A stretch of 64,000 nt of DNA from Pacificispira sp002696645 (GCF_048892425.1 NZ_JBLZHU010000005.1:244625-308624), one strand, 5' to 3'. Positions 28,771 through 38,238 are shown, counted from the stretch's first letter. Notes: generated by a model not told the origin, from the letters alone. Made by a program: numbers and translations.

Positions 28771-30222
28771 CTATTCGGGGGTGGCCTTAGACGGCGTGTC
28801 GCGGCGGCGTGCGGCGGGGAAACTTAGTGTAACCGTTGTGCCTTCACCAACGGTGCTTTCAATCAGGATTGTTCCATCATGGTGATCCATCAGGGCCTTT
28901 GTGATCGACAGGCCCAGGCCGACACCATCAATGACGCCCCCATCACTGCCCATGCTGCCATGATTGCTGCCGCGTTCGAAGGCGTTCTGAATGCGGGGCA
29001 GATCCTCTTTGGGAATGCCAATGCCAGTGTCGCGTACGATAACATCCAAACTGCCCTGAGGACCTTCCGTCAATTGCAGCTCGATAAATCCGCCGCGTTG
29101 GGTGAACTTAATGGCATTGGTGACCAGATTGATCATCATCTGCTTGGTGGCGTTCCGATCTGCGAACAGGACTGCATCCCGCAAGGGGGCATCCCTGTCA
29201 GGCTGCAGCAATTTAAGATGCTTCTGGGGCAGACCCAGCGACATCATGTCCGACACTTCATCCAATATCGGCCCAATCGGAAACTCACTTTCACGCAACT
29301 CGGATTCTCCCAGTTCAATTCGGGACGTATCCAGGATCGAATTCACCAGCGATAAAAGATGCATGCCGCTCATATAAATATCTTCAGCATAATTCTTGGC
29401 ACGATCGCTGACGTCGCCCGCATAATTCAGTCGGATCATATCCGAAAAGCCGATTATGGCGTTCAAAGGTGTTCGCAACTCGTGGCTCATCCCCGCCAGG
29501 AAGTTTGATTTTGCCTGACTGGCCCGCTCTGCGGCAACGCGCGCCTGGAGGAGTTTTTTGGAAGTGTCCAACAAGGATACATTCGCCTCTGCCAACTTAT
29601 CCAGCTGGCGCATATGTCTCCATACGATAAATCCAGACGCGACCAAGACCGCGACCACCAGAAGTATCAGGAACCGAAGACCAATCAGAATACGATTCTG
29701 GGAGTCTTGTCGCCGTTCCGCCATGTCCTGATTGATGCGCGATGCGAAGGACGCAAATACGGCGTCATATCCATTCAGATATCTTAGTGCTTGTGACGCC
29801 AGGGCAGGCACGTCCTCGGGCTGCGCGTTCCTCAGCTTGTTAATGATTGGGTCCGCGTTTCGGGTCGCGTCCTGAATCAGGGACAGTTTTTCAGCAAATT
29901 CTCCATCAACATGCCCACGATAGGGCGGGCGCATGGGCAGACTGCTGATTCGTTCATAAAGAATATCATAAGACAGGATGGTTTCTTCAACATTCGCATC
30001 GGCGTCAGAATGTGCCAGTTCAGTCAGGCCCAATCGAATTTTCGTATAATGGGTGCGCAGCTGATAGGCTGCGATTGGCGCACTTTCATAATTGATTTGT
30101 TGAAGGAAGATGCGTTGGGAAATTAGGATTATGAACAGACCTAACAGAAAAAAAACACAGATCGCCATTGCGATTACAAAAGTCCGTGTGGAGACGATCC
30201 GGCCCGTTGGGGTTTGGCTCAT
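28771..30222 (-). CDS. Membrane sensor histidine kinase
   Basis: The 483-residue kinase has TM1 at about 13–35, an all-helical periplasmic sensor domain (36–176, resembling four-helix-bundle sensors), TM2 at about 178–201, a coiled linker, HisKA with phospho-acceptor His247 in FLAGMSHELRTPLNAIIGFS, and HATPase_c with N-box NLVTNAIKFT, G1 VRDTGIGIP and G2 GVGLGLSITKAL. There is no receiver domain and no response regulator gene nearby. Its ATG overlaps the stop of the upstream periplasmic protein gene (ATGA, 30219–30222), so the two are translationally coupled. Confidence 0.9.
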   Translation of the reverse strand: MSQTPTGRIVSTRTFVIAMAICVFFLLGLFIILISQRIFLQQINYESAPIAAYQLRTHYTKIRLGLTELAHSDADANVEETILSYDILYERISSLPMRPPYRGHVDGEFAEKLSLIQDATRNADPIINKLRNAQPEDVPALASQALRYLNGYDAVFASFASRINQDMAERRQDSQNRILIGLRFLILLVVAVLVASGFIVWRHMRQLDKLAEANVSLLDTSKKLLQARVAAERASQAKSNFLAGMSHELRTPLNAIIGFSDMIRLNYAGDVSDRAKNYAEDIYMSGMHLLSLVNSILDTSRIELGESELRESEFPIGPILDEVSDMMSLGLPQKHLKLLQPDRDAPLRDAVLFADRNATKQMMINLVTNAIKFTQRGGFIELQLTEGPQGSLDVIVRDTGIGIPKEDLPRIQNAFERGSNHGSMGSDGGVIDGVGLGLSITKALMDHHDGTILIESTVGEGTTVTLSFPAARRRDTPSKATPE

Positions 30223-30734
30223 TGAAATGCAATCCGTTCAATCTGCCAGACAGAACGGGCGGAATACTCCATTCCTCTGAGTTCAGAGGCACTATCAAAT
30301 GGATAGATCAGCCACAATGGGCCTTTTTCCCGGATCGTCATAACCTTACCATTTCGTGCCCAGGCTAGGATTGGATCAAATTCTTTGATATCACTGGTGG
30401 GCACTGTCACCTCATACCCATCCAGGGCTGTTACAAACATGATTGTCCCATCGGCACCGGTTGCCTCCATCAGTTTCGATAGCCGGCATCCGGTGAATTC
30501 TGAAACACCCACATCCCAGGGGGTGGATGTCGTTATAGTGAACGTGTCCAGGTTCGCCAACATGGCGTGATCGAATACGGCCCTTTCACCATGGTTCTTA
30601 TTGGTGATCTTTCCTTCTATGGTCAGGATGATTTTGCCCTTGGGTTTTGACAAGGGGGTGTCGGCATGAAGTCGCTGCAGGGACATCAGGTTGAAGAGCA
30701 TGATGACAGAGAGAAAACACACGATGTACTTCAT
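30219..30734 (-). CDS. Exported sulfite-oxidase-fold (molybdopterin-binding-like) protein
   Basis: This 171-residue protein starts with a signal peptide (YIVCFLSVIMLFNLMSL) and shows the stripped-down oxidoreductase molybdopterin-binding fold: FTGCRLSKLMEATGADG, FVTALDGYEVTVP, ILAWARNGKVM and GPLWLIYPFD. The Mo-ligand Cys position of true sulfite oxidases is not evident, and the family often works as a ligand-binding module without cofactor. It is coupled to the histidine kinase gene and may act as its periplasmic input. That functional link is inferred from the ATGA overlap. Confidence 0.72.
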   Translation of the reverse strand: MKYIVCFLSVIMLFNLMSLQRLHADTPLSKPKGKIILTIEGKITNKNHGERAVFDHAMLANLDTFTITTSTPWDVGVSEFTGCRLSKLMEATGADGTIMFVTALDGYEVTVPTSDIKEFDPILAWARNGKVMTIREKGPLWLIYPFDSASELRGMEYSARSVWQIERIAFQ

Positions 30735-30750
30735 TGAAATCTCCCAAATG

Positions 30751-31821
30751 TTACCGTCTGGGCAGGATTACGGTGTAATCTAAAGACAGGACAAGGTTAT
30801 CCCCCGACTCCTGGAACTCTGTGCAAGGCTCGTTTTTGATTGCCCTTGTTACCACTCGTAAGGCTCCAATGTCAGACCGGTTTTGCAGGGCGATACATTC
30901 CTTGACCTCGGTCCAGGCATAAAGCGTGTCACCGGCATAAACGGGTGCTGAGTGACGTCCTGCATTGATGGCGGACAGAATGCATGCATTTGCTAAACCG
31001 TTATAAGATAGCGCCCGGGCAAGGGCAATGACATGCCCGCCGTAAACCAGGCGTTGGCCGTCGGCACTGTTCTTCATCTTCAAACCGTCGAAATGAACGC
31101 GCGCCGCATTTCGGTACAGCCTGGTTGCGGTCATATGTTCTGCGCCTTCTACCGTGACGCCATCAATATGATCGATTTTTTCACCGGCCTGAAAATCTTC
31201 CCATCGATAGGGGGATCCTGTGCGCAGGTCATTCCAGTTGCGGTTCAACCTGTGCGGCGGGACGGTAATCGGGTAGACATGGTCAGGTAGATCCGGAACA
31301 TGAGAGTCTCGCGGGGGGCTGTTTGGGTCTCGTTTGGGGATCAGAACCCAGCGGATGAATCGAAGTATAGGGACGTCACGATGGTCCAATCCTTCGGTTA
31401 GAACATAGACAATACCACTGTCCCCGGATGAAGTTTCGCGCAGGCCAATAACCTTTGACCGGGCGGAAAGCGTTTCACCTGTAAAAACCTGCGCCAGAAA
31501 ATCGCATCCGGCATAGCCCAGATTGGCTTTAGCGTTGCGGGAGATATCAGTGACCGATAGGCCAAATACCGCATTGAACAGGAAAATATCATCAATGGGT
31601 GCCGTGCTGTAGCCGACATCCCGCGCAAACTGATTAGACGTCTGAAGCGTGAAACGATTGCCGGTCAGGGCATGATACAGGGCTACATCGCCATCGGAAA
31701 TCGTCCTGGGGGCACCATGGATGATAACTTCATCAAGTGTGAAATCTTCAAAAAACCGCCCATTGGAGGATTTGGATCCCTTTGTGCCAATGGGGCCTTG
31801 AGAGGAAGCCAAAGGTGACAT
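30751..31821 (-). CDS. MaoC-family dehydratase, probable mesaconyl-CoA hydratase
   Basis: The 356-residue protein has two hot-dog domains. The N-terminal half has GRFFEDFTLDEVIIHGAPRTI and DGDVALYHALTGNRF; the second half has WEDFQAGEKIDHIDGVTV and LVYGGHVIALARAL. Size and double-domain layout match mesaconyl-C1-CoA hydratase (beta-methylmalyl-CoA dehydratase) of the ethylmalonyl-CoA pathway. The CoA-ester lyase gene directly upstream on the same strand supports this. The assignment is by family and context; a distinct enoyl-CoA hydratase role is the alternative. Confidence 0.78.
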   Translation of the reverse strand: MSPLASSQGPIGTKGSKSSNGRFFEDFTLDEVIIHGAPRTISDGDVALYHALTGNRFTLQTSNQFARDVGYSTAPIDDIFLFNAVFGLSVTDISRNAKANLGYAGCDFLAQVFTGETLSARSKVIGLRETSSGDSGIVYVLTEGLDHRDVPILRFIRWVLIPKRDPNSPPRDSHVPDLPDHVYPITVPPHRLNRNWNDLRTGSPYRWEDFQAGEKIDHIDGVTVEGAEHMTATRLYRNAARVHFDGLKMKNSADGQRLVYGGHVIALARALSYNGLANACILSAINAGRHSAPVYAGDTLYAWTEVKECIALQNRSDIGALRVVTRAIKNEPCTEFQESGDNLVLSLDYTVILPRR

Positions 31822-31941
31822 TTGAGCATTCTCCTGAACGGATGAGAGAAGCGGCGAAAAGACTATACAGGGTATAATCCTGTGAAATCAGACATATGGA
31901 CCTGCCATTACCTAGGTACTCATCATCCGGTTCGACTATAT

Positions 31942-32826
31942 TTACTCCTTTTCCGTTGAGAGGTCTTCAATCATTTGCGCCAGGGTCAGGATGCGCCGTG
32001 CGTTCTCAACGTGCAAATTTTCAACAAGTTTTCCATTCAGCACCACGACCCCTTTTCCGGCAGACTGGGCTTCCTCAAAGGCCGCAATAATCTCTTTGCT
32101 GCTTTCCACTTCCTGCGCGTTGGGTCCAAAGGTCTGATTGGCCTGATCGATGGTTTTTGGATGGATCAGTGTTTTACCGTCAAACCCCAATTCCAGCCCT
32201 TGCTGACAACTTTCCGTGAATCCCTGATCATCAGACAGGTCCAGATGCACGCCATCTAATGCCGCCAATCCATAGGCGCGGGCAACCAGAACAACGTGGT
32301 TCAGGCTGGTCATGAACGGCAAGCGCTGGGGTGTATGCAGGCAATGCAGTTCTTTCGCCAAATCGGACGTCCCCATCACGAAACCAGCCATGCGCGGTGA
32401 CGCGGCGGCGATTTCTTCGGCGTGTAGCACACCCATGGGCGTTTCAATCATGCACCAGATGGCCAGATCGGCGGGACCGCCCGCCGCATCCAGGATCGAC
32501 AGCGCCTTGCGCACCGCATCCGCGCTTTCGACCTTTGGCAGCAAAATTCCATCCGCGCCGCAAGATGCCAGGTCGGACAAATCCTCACGCCCCCAGGGGG
32601 CGTCCAACGCGTTTACGCGCACCAGAATCTCGCGTTTTCCATATCCGCCCTCCGCTAAAGCCGCAGCGATGTTGGTACGGGCAGCGGCCTTGGCATCCGG
32701 TGCAACGGCGTCTTCCAGATCCAGAATCAGCACGTCTGCCGACAGAGTGCGACCTTTCTCCAAGGCGCGGGGATTGGATCCTGGCATATAAAGAACGGAG
32801 CGACGGGGGCGGGCAGATGCAGGCAT
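31942..32826 (-). CDS. HpcH/HpaI-type CoA ester lyase (malyl-/beta-methylmalyl-CoA lyase or malyl-CoA thioesterase)
   Basis: This is a 294-residue TIM-barrel enzyme of the CitE/malyl-CoA lyase group: RRSVLYMPGSNPRALEK at the N terminus, DLEDAVAPDAK (Mg ligand Asp), the Glu ligand in IWCMIETPMGVL, VMGTSDLAKEL, and DGKTLIHPKTIDQAN. In the ethylmalonyl-CoA cycle such enzymes cleave beta-methylmalyl-CoA to glyoxylate and propionyl-CoA, or hydrolyse malyl-CoA. Two paralogue types (Mcl1, Mcl2) exist and the sequence alone does not decide between them. It is upstream of the MaoC-type gene, with a 120-bp gap. Confidence 0.82.
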   Translation of the reverse strand: MPASARPRRSVLYMPGSNPRALEKGRTLSADVLILDLEDAVAPDAKAAARTNIAAALAEGGYGKREILVRVNALDAPWGREDLSDLASCGADGILLPKVESADAVRKALSILDAAGGPADLAIWCMIETPMGVLHAEEIAAASPRMAGFVMGTSDLAKELHCLHTPQRLPFMTSLNHVVLVARAYGLAALDGVHLDLSDDQGFTESCQQGLELGFDGKTLIHPKTIDQANQTFGPNAQEVESSKEIIAAFEEAQSAGKGVVVLNGKLVENLHVENARRILTLAQMIEDLSTEKE

Positions 32827-32914
32827 TCACAGTCTCCTGTAAGGGATTTTCCACTAGTTGGAATGTATTTCATTTTTTTAGGGGGTTAAATTCTTTTCTC
32901 GCGTCTGCACAGTT

Positions 32915-33859
32915 TTACTGTGTCGCTGGTGTGTCGCCGGGCATTTTCTTCCGTGCCAGATTCTCTCGCCAGGTCAGCAATAATGCGCCGCATACAATCA
33001 GACCTGCCCCCACCAGGCTGTATAGACCCGGTATTTCATTGAATACGATCCAGCCGTAAACGCTGGCAAAAATCAGTGTTGTATAGAAGAACGGGGCGGC
33101 GACATTCGCTTCTGCCATGGCGATGCCTTTCAGGAATAGGGACTGTGCAGATACCATGATGACGCCCAAGGCGACCAGCATGACCCATTGTATGGGAGTT
33201 GGTGGTTTCCAGAAGAAAATCACGGCAATGCTGATAATCAGGGCCGCGACGCCATTATTGATTGCCAGAATCTTCAACGGTCTTTCGCGCCCGCTCAGCA
33301 GTTTGATGAAAATCAGTTCGACCCCCAAAAAGGCGGCTGCGGACAGCGCGATCAATGCAGCGGGTTGGAACGTATCCAAACCTGGTCTGGTCAGGACCAT
33401 GGCACCCAAAAAGGCAATGCCTGCGGCCAGCCAACGCCAGGGGCCGATGGTTTCCCGCAAGAAAAAGATGGCAAAAATCATGCTGAACAGCGGGCTTAGA
33501 AAGCTGATAGCCGTCGCATCGGTCAAAACCATCAACCCGGCGGCGGCGAACATTCCGATCACCCCGCCAAGCCCCAAGAGAATTCGCCCCAGATGCAATA
33601 GCCAGGGTGTATCGTTCAGCGTGACGCCTCGCATCATTGCGATGGGTAGGATCGTGCAGGCCGCGAAAAAGAACCGGGCCCAGGAAACCTGAACCGGATG
33701 CAGGGCTGCTTCTCCCGCAATTTGCGGCCCTAAGGCCCGCGCGATCAATGTTGTCATCGCCACCAGGACGCAACACATAACGATATAGGCGGCGCCCTGC
33801 ACATTGTTGGGGGCGGGCGCTTTGAAGATATAGGACTGGCTTGGCACCGAAAGGAACAC
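32915..33859 (-). CDS. EamA-family (DMT) transporter
   Basis: The 314-residue membrane protein has ten TM helices in two repeated EamA halves. The first half contains SWARFFFAACTILPIAMMRG and FLSPLFSMIFAIFFLRETIG; the second ends with the equivalent FFYTTLIFASVYGWIVFNEIPG. It is a drug/metabolite exporter of unknown substrate. It is divergent from pdxY. A second EamA protein is encoded at 42830. Confidence 0.85.
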   Translation of the reverse strand: MFLSVPSQSYIFKAPAPNNVQGAAYIVMCCVLVAMTTLIARALGPQIAGEAALHPVQVSWARFFFAACTILPIAMMRGVTLNDTPWLLHLGRILLGLGGVIGMFAAAGLMVLTDATAISFLSPLFSMIFAIFFLRETIGPWRWLAAGIAFLGAMVLTRPGLDTFQPAALIALSAAAFLGVELIFIKLLSGRERPLKILAINNGVAALIISIAVIFFWKPPTPIQWVMLVALGVIMVSAQSLFLKGIAMAEANVAAPFFYTTLIFASVYGWIVFNEIPGLYSLVGAGLIVCGALLLTWRENLARKKMPGDTPATQ

Positions 33860-33987
33860 TCTCTAGAACAGAGGATAGGATTGCAGCGCAATGATAGGAA
33901 TGGGTTTCCCGATTGGCAATGTCGGGAGTAACCCTTTAAACAAGCGCATCGCTGATATCCCGCACAATGTTAGGCGCACGAGGTACC

Positions 33988-34845
33988 ATGGCCATTTTAT
34001 CCATCCAATCGCATGTTGCTTACGGTCATGTGGGAAATGCCGCGATAACCTTTCCGTTGCAACGTTTGGGGCGCGAAGTCTGGGCGGTTCACACTGTCAT
34101 GTTTGCGGCCCATGCCGGCTATGGTCCCCCAATGGGACCGGTGTTTTCTGCGCAAACCATACGGGATGTTGTTTCCGGGCTGGAGCAGATGCAGGTGCTT
34201 CCCCGATGCAAGGCAATCCTCAGCGGCTATTTGGGAGATGCGGATTTGGGTGCGGCTGTTCTGGATGCTGTGGCAACAGTCAAGCAAGCTAACCCGTCGG
34301 CTCTATATTGTTGTGACCCTGTTATGGGGGATGTTGCGCCTGGCATTTATGTGCGCGATAACATTCCAGCCTTTATGAAAGAACGTGCAATACCCGCCGC
34401 TGATATTGCGACCCCGAATGTGTTTGAATTGACCCTGCTGACCGGTATCGCGGTAACGGATATCGCATCCGCTCTGGCTGGGTGTCGGGCCCTTCTGGCG
34501 CTCGGCCCCAAGTTGATATTGCTGACCAGTTTAGAGGGGGATCAGACCCCACAGGGGCATATAGAAATGCTGGTTGTGACACAGCAGGCCGCGTGGCTGG
34601 TTTCCACACCCAAGCTGGATCTGAATCCTGCGCCGAATGGAGCGGGGGATTTAACGGCGGCCCTGTTCCTGGCATTTTATTTGGAAAATCGACAGGCGGA
34701 TGCGGCTTTGGCGCGAACCGCCGCGGCCGTGCACGCAGTTTTTGGCGCAACCCAGGCGGCTGGGACGCGGGAATTGGCGTTGTTGGATGCCCAGGATGAT
34801 ATCCTGCACCCGAGACAGCTGTTTCAGGCGAGAATTGTTTCGTAA
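33988..34845 (+). CDS. pdxY: Pyridoxal kinase
   Basis: The enzyme is about 285 residues, a ribokinase-fold salvage kinase phosphorylating pyridoxal to PLP. Segments typical of PdxY/PdxK are ILSIQSHVAYGHVGNAA, LSGYLGDADLG, YCCDPVMGD, ATPNVFELTLLTG and the catalytic NGAGDLTAALF (Asp general base). ATG 33988, with GAGG five bases before it, is preferred over an upstream ATG at 33967. The vitamin B6 theme recurs at pdxJ (41918). Confidence 0.92.
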   Translation: MAILSIQSHVAYGHVGNAAITFPLQRLGREVWAVHTVMFAAHAGYGPPMGPVFSAQTIRDVVSGLEQMQVLPRCKAILSGYLGDADLGAAVLDAVATVKQANPSALYCCDPVMGDVAPGIYVRDNIPAFMKERAIPAADIATPNVFELTLLTGIAVTDIASALAGCRALLALGPKLILLTSLEGDQTPQGHIEMLVVTQQAAWLVSTPKLDLNPAPNGAGDLTAALFLAFYLENRQADAALARTAAAVHAVFGATQAAGTRELALLDAQDDILHPRQLFQARIVS

Positions 34846-34967
34846 TAAATTTTGTTAACCTTATTTAATACGAGGCATTGCAAAATTGCGCTAATATGCG
34901 AAATATCTCGGGCAAATAATGTCGTGCGCTGGATGGGGCGATGGGCGCGGACAAAGGACAGTGAACA

Positions 34968-35996
34968 GTGGATGAGGCGCTGAAGCCGACAACCGAGCAA
35001 CAGGATAGCCTGCATATCCTGCCATTATGTATGATTCCGATAAAAACACCGGCTTTGCGCCGCGCCTGCCTGGTCAAAAACAGCCGGCTGGAAACAGCCG
35101 TTGAATTGTTCAGGGACAAGGCGGGGGTCAGCGGTCAGCTGTATGTGCAGGACCTGCCGGATTTTTTTGAAGAAACGGACGCTGAAAGTCTGCCCGACGA
35201 TATGGTAAAAATCCGGGGCTTGGACAAGATGCCCAGCTTCGACGTTTATTCCTGTCGGATCTCCTTGCGCGCGCTGGGCATCGCCGTGAATGATGAAGAA
35301 TACCTCAAGCTCTCTTCGGAGCGTCAGGCGATCCTGGCGGATCGAATGCGGGAATTCACCAGACCATTGATCGCGCAGGTTTTTGGCACGGATGTGGACG
35401 GGCTGGATGAAAGCATCGATCTGATCGCGATGTTGCGTAACCCGCATCAGGAGGATACACGCTCTAATCTTGCGAAATTAGCGCGAGAGCTTGATGTGAA
35501 GGTGATGGATATTCCCCGGTTCGTTGAAGATTATGGGGATATCTTCCTGTCGCTGGCCTATTTCCGGGACTGCCTGGATAAGATTGCGCCGACCGTAGAG
35601 CGATTCATTGTCTGGCTTCAGGAAATGAAGGGGGCCTGGACCATTCGCAATGATCGACCCAAAGAGCGAATGATCGATCAGGTCGAAGCGGATATGAAGG
35701 AAATTGTCCGCCTTATCAATTTGCGTTTCGACACATTCGACCGCAAAACCCATGATTTCTGGGATAATGCCTCTGCGGAGCATTTCAAGGCCGTTCGGCA
35801 ATATATTACCAGCCACCATACCTCTGTTGGCGGCGTCCTGTGTGGTCTGACCATGAAAATGGATTCCTGGAAGACCCGGTTTCCAAACAAAAACCCGGGT
35901 GGACCCCAGGCTCGTTTAGAGTTTTTGAATGGTGAAATCCTACCTGGCCTGGATACGATCAAGAAACTGGAACGCTCTGCAATTGATCTGAAGTAG
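34968..35996 (+). CDS. Hypothetical protein, soluble, mostly helical
   Basis: I do not recognise this 342-residue protein. It has no signal peptide or TM helix. It is acidic and predicted mostly alpha-helical, with a long central helix region around PTVERFIVWLQEMKGAWTIR and RMIDQVEADMKEIVRLINLRF. The tail contains TSHHTSVGGVLCGLTMKMDSW. It starts with GTG at 34968 behind AAGGA. It is monocistronic between pdxY and a permease gene, with normal base composition, so it is probably a resident core or clade-specific gene. Confidence 0.7.
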   Translation: MDEALKPTTEQQDSLHILPLCMIPIKTPALRRACLVKNSRLETAVELFRDKAGVSGQLYVQDLPDFFEETDAESLPDDMVKIRGLDKMPSFDVYSCRISLRALGIAVNDEEYLKLSSERQAILADRMREFTRPLIAQVFGTDVDGLDESIDLIAMLRNPHQEDTRSNLAKLARELDVKVMDIPRFVEDYGDIFLSLAYFRDCLDKIAPTVERFIVWLQEMKGAWTIRNDRPKERMIDQVEADMKEIVRLINLRFDTFDRKTHDFWDNASAEHFKAVRQYITSHHTSVGGVLCGLTMKMDSWKTRFPNKNPGGPQARLEFLNGEILPGLDTIKKLERSAIDLK

Positions 35997-36118
35997 CGGC
36001 TTTTGTGATTGAAATACTGGTTGCTTAACTTACGTGAAAACCAGTCTTTTAATAACAAATGGGCACGGATTGGGCTGTTTAACCTGCTTCTTCGCCATGA
36101 TCGGTTGCCGTACACGCT

Positions 36119-37321
36119 ATGTTTAGTTCTGAATTTTGGAATATTTATGCGGAGGCGACAAAGACCGCTCTTGGCTTTTTCTGGAAGGCCGGGTGGGCTT
36201 TTGTCCTGGGGTATTTTATCAGTGCAATGATTCAGACCTTCGTGCCCAAACGGAATTTAACCCGTGTTATGGGCAAGGCTTCGCCTCAATCTATCCTTTT
36301 TGCAACAGGCTTTGGCGCCGTATCTTCCTCTTGCTCCTTCGCTGCCTTGGCAGCCGCTAGGGCTCTGCTCAGCAAGGGAGCGCATTTCATTGCGGCGGTC
36401 GCGTTTATGTTTGCCTCAACCAATTTGGTTATCGAGCTGGGAATTCTGATTTATATCTTTCTGGGCTGGCAGTATTTGGCCGCCGAGATTATCGGTGGCT
36501 TGATCCTTATTGCGATCAGCAGCGTTTTAATCCGCCTGACCTATCCCAAATCTTGGATGCAGCGCGCCCGCGAGAAGGTGGAAGGAGAAGCCGAATCCGG
36601 CACGGACGATTTCGATTGGCGCCAGCGGTTGGTTAGCCGGGAAGGCTGGCAAATGGTCGGCCATACCTTCGTGATGGATTGGCTGATGGTCTGGAAAGAG
36701 GTGCTGATTGGCTTTGTCGTTGCGGGCTTTGTCTCTGTCCTCGTTCCACCAGCAGTCTGGGGCCAGATATTCTTGATCGATATGACATCGACACTGCCAG
36801 CTTGGGTGATCGCTGTTGAAAATGCGCTGGTCGCACCCTTCGTTGCGGCAGCCACCTTCATCGGATCAATGGGTAACATCCCACTGGCAACAGTGCTCGC
36901 CTCCAATGGGGTGATGTTTGCCGGTTTGATGGGTTTCATCTATTCCGATCTGATGGTGCCTCCGCTGGTTGCCGTGAATGCAAAATACTATGGTTATCGC
37001 GTCGCCCTGTATATCGCTGGTATCATGTATATCAGTATCGTCGCCACCGCGCTGATCCTGTCCGGCAGCTTTGCCCTGCTGGGAATTTCCCCGGAAAGTG
37101 CGCGCACGGTCACTGATATCGTTCAGTTCCAGATTGACTACACATTCTGGCTGAACCTGGCCTTTATGGCCGTGACAGCCAGTCTTCTCTTCTTAGCCTC
37201 CAAACACAAACATGACGGTCATGGCCATGATATGGAAGGCGATGGCCCGATCAAACGTGTTGCTACCGCAGGGGCGATAGCGGTCTTAGGCGGAGGGGTT
37301 CTGGTTTGGGCCTTTGTCTGA
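36119..37321 (+). CDS. ArsP/DUF318-type permease with His-rich tail
   Basis: The 400-residue permease has about ten TM helices and the two family repeats with GAVSSSCSFAALAAARALLS (residues about 66–85) and the mirrored IGSMGNIPLATVLASNG. An N-terminal ASTNLVIELG follows the first motif. Proteins of the PF03773 group export organoarsenicals or metals, or are uncharacterised. Near the C terminus a cytosolic loop KHKHDGHGHDMEGD could bind Zn or Cu. It has no regulator or metallochaperone nearby, so the substrate is open. Confidence 0.78.
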   Translation: MFSSEFWNIYAEATKTALGFFWKAGWAFVLGYFISAMIQTFVPKRNLTRVMGKASPQSILFATGFGAVSSSCSFAALAAARALLSKGAHFIAAVAFMFASTNLVIELGILIYIFLGWQYLAAEIIGGLILIAISSVLIRLTYPKSWMQRAREKVEGEAESGTDDFDWRQRLVSREGWQMVGHTFVMDWLMVWKEVLIGFVVAGFVSVLVPPAVWGQIFLIDMTSTLPAWVIAVENALVAPFVAAATFIGSMGNIPLATVLASNGVMFAGLMGFIYSDLMVPPLVAVNAKYYGYRVALYIAGIMYISIVATALILSGSFALLGISPESARTVTDIVQFQIDYTFWLNLAFMAVTASLLFLASKHKHDGHGHDMEGDGPIKRVATAGAIAVLGGGVLVWAFV

Positions 37322-37364
37322 TGGTTATCGTATTGCAACAGGTCGTCCTTTAACGTCGCTCTTA

Positions 37365-38168
37365 TCAAGCGGGGATAAGGACCGGAAATTCATCCGCCTG
37401 CAGCGGATCTCCGTCTTTTAACTGGACCTGAGTGAAGGGCGGGGAGGTGACAATACCCTCGCGCCGGGCGAACCGTACCCCATCGCCGACCAGGCGCAGG
37501 GAAAAGGCGCGGCGCTGTTCGCTGGGGCTGTTGTTTGCCGGTGCCCCATGGATGGTCCGATAATCAAAGGCAATGGCATCGCCCGGGGATACGTCCCAGG
37601 AGACAATGTCATAGTCGCCCCGGTTCTCATTCACATTGGGGATATCTTCCAGGATATCATTTTCGTTCAACGGCTGACCGTTAAACCGCTGCGGGCGATA
37701 GAATTTGCCCCATAGGTGGGACCCTGCGATGAATTCGACGCCCCGTTCACGCGGGACCTCATCCAGGGGAATCCAAAGGCTGGCCGTCTTGGGGCCATCC
37801 ACACAGTAATAGGGCATATCCTGGTGCCAGGGCGTTGGCACCCCAGCCTGAGCCTCTTTGACCAATACATGTTCGTGAAACAACTGCACCATCTTGCTGT
37901 CCATTAACTCTGCCCCGATTTCTGCGGCGGGAGAGTTAAAGATAAAGTCCTTGTACTGGGGGATACGCTGCCAATTGCAATAGTCGACGAAGAAGCGGCC
38001 ACCGCCATTCTCCCCGGTATAGATACGGGCCGTCGGATCTGGTTCACGCATGTTCAGGGCAACGCCGTCGCGCAGCGTTTCAACCCAGTCCTTAAACACA
38101 CCCCGCATTACAGTCACGCCATTGTTGCGGAACTCTGAAACGGTCCGTTCATCAAGATGCTGTGTCAT
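37365..38168 (-). CDS. Phytanoyl-CoA dioxygenase (PhyH) family protein
   Basis: The oxygenase is 267 residues from the ATG at 38168; an earlier ATG at 38201 would add 11 residues. Iron ligands are HQD in TPWHQDMPYY and His in YRTIHGAPANN; the 2-oxoglutarate Arg lies in RRAFSLRLVGD. The segment GVEFIAGSHLWG is typical for PhyH. It is divergent from a LysR gene 70 bp away, which probably controls it. It is distinct from the PhyH-like protein at 5184. Confidence 0.85.
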   Translation of the reverse strand: MTQHLDERTVSEFRNNGVTVMRGVFKDWVETLRDGVALNMREPDPTARIYTGENGGGRFFVDYCNWQRIPQYKDFIFNSPAAEIGAELMDSKMVQLFHEHVLVKEAQAGVPTPWHQDMPYYCVDGPKTASLWIPLDEVPRERGVEFIAGSHLWGKFYRPQRFNGQPLNENDILEDIPNVNENRGDYDIVSWDVSPGDAIAFDYRTIHGAPANNSPSEQRRAFSLRLVGDGVRFARREGIVTSPPFTQVQLKDGDPLQADEFPVLIPA

Positions 38169-38238
38169 GTCTACTCCGCGCGTTGAAAGGGCTGAGGGCA
38201 TCTTTACAAAACATTAGTCATCAAAGATAATAATATTA

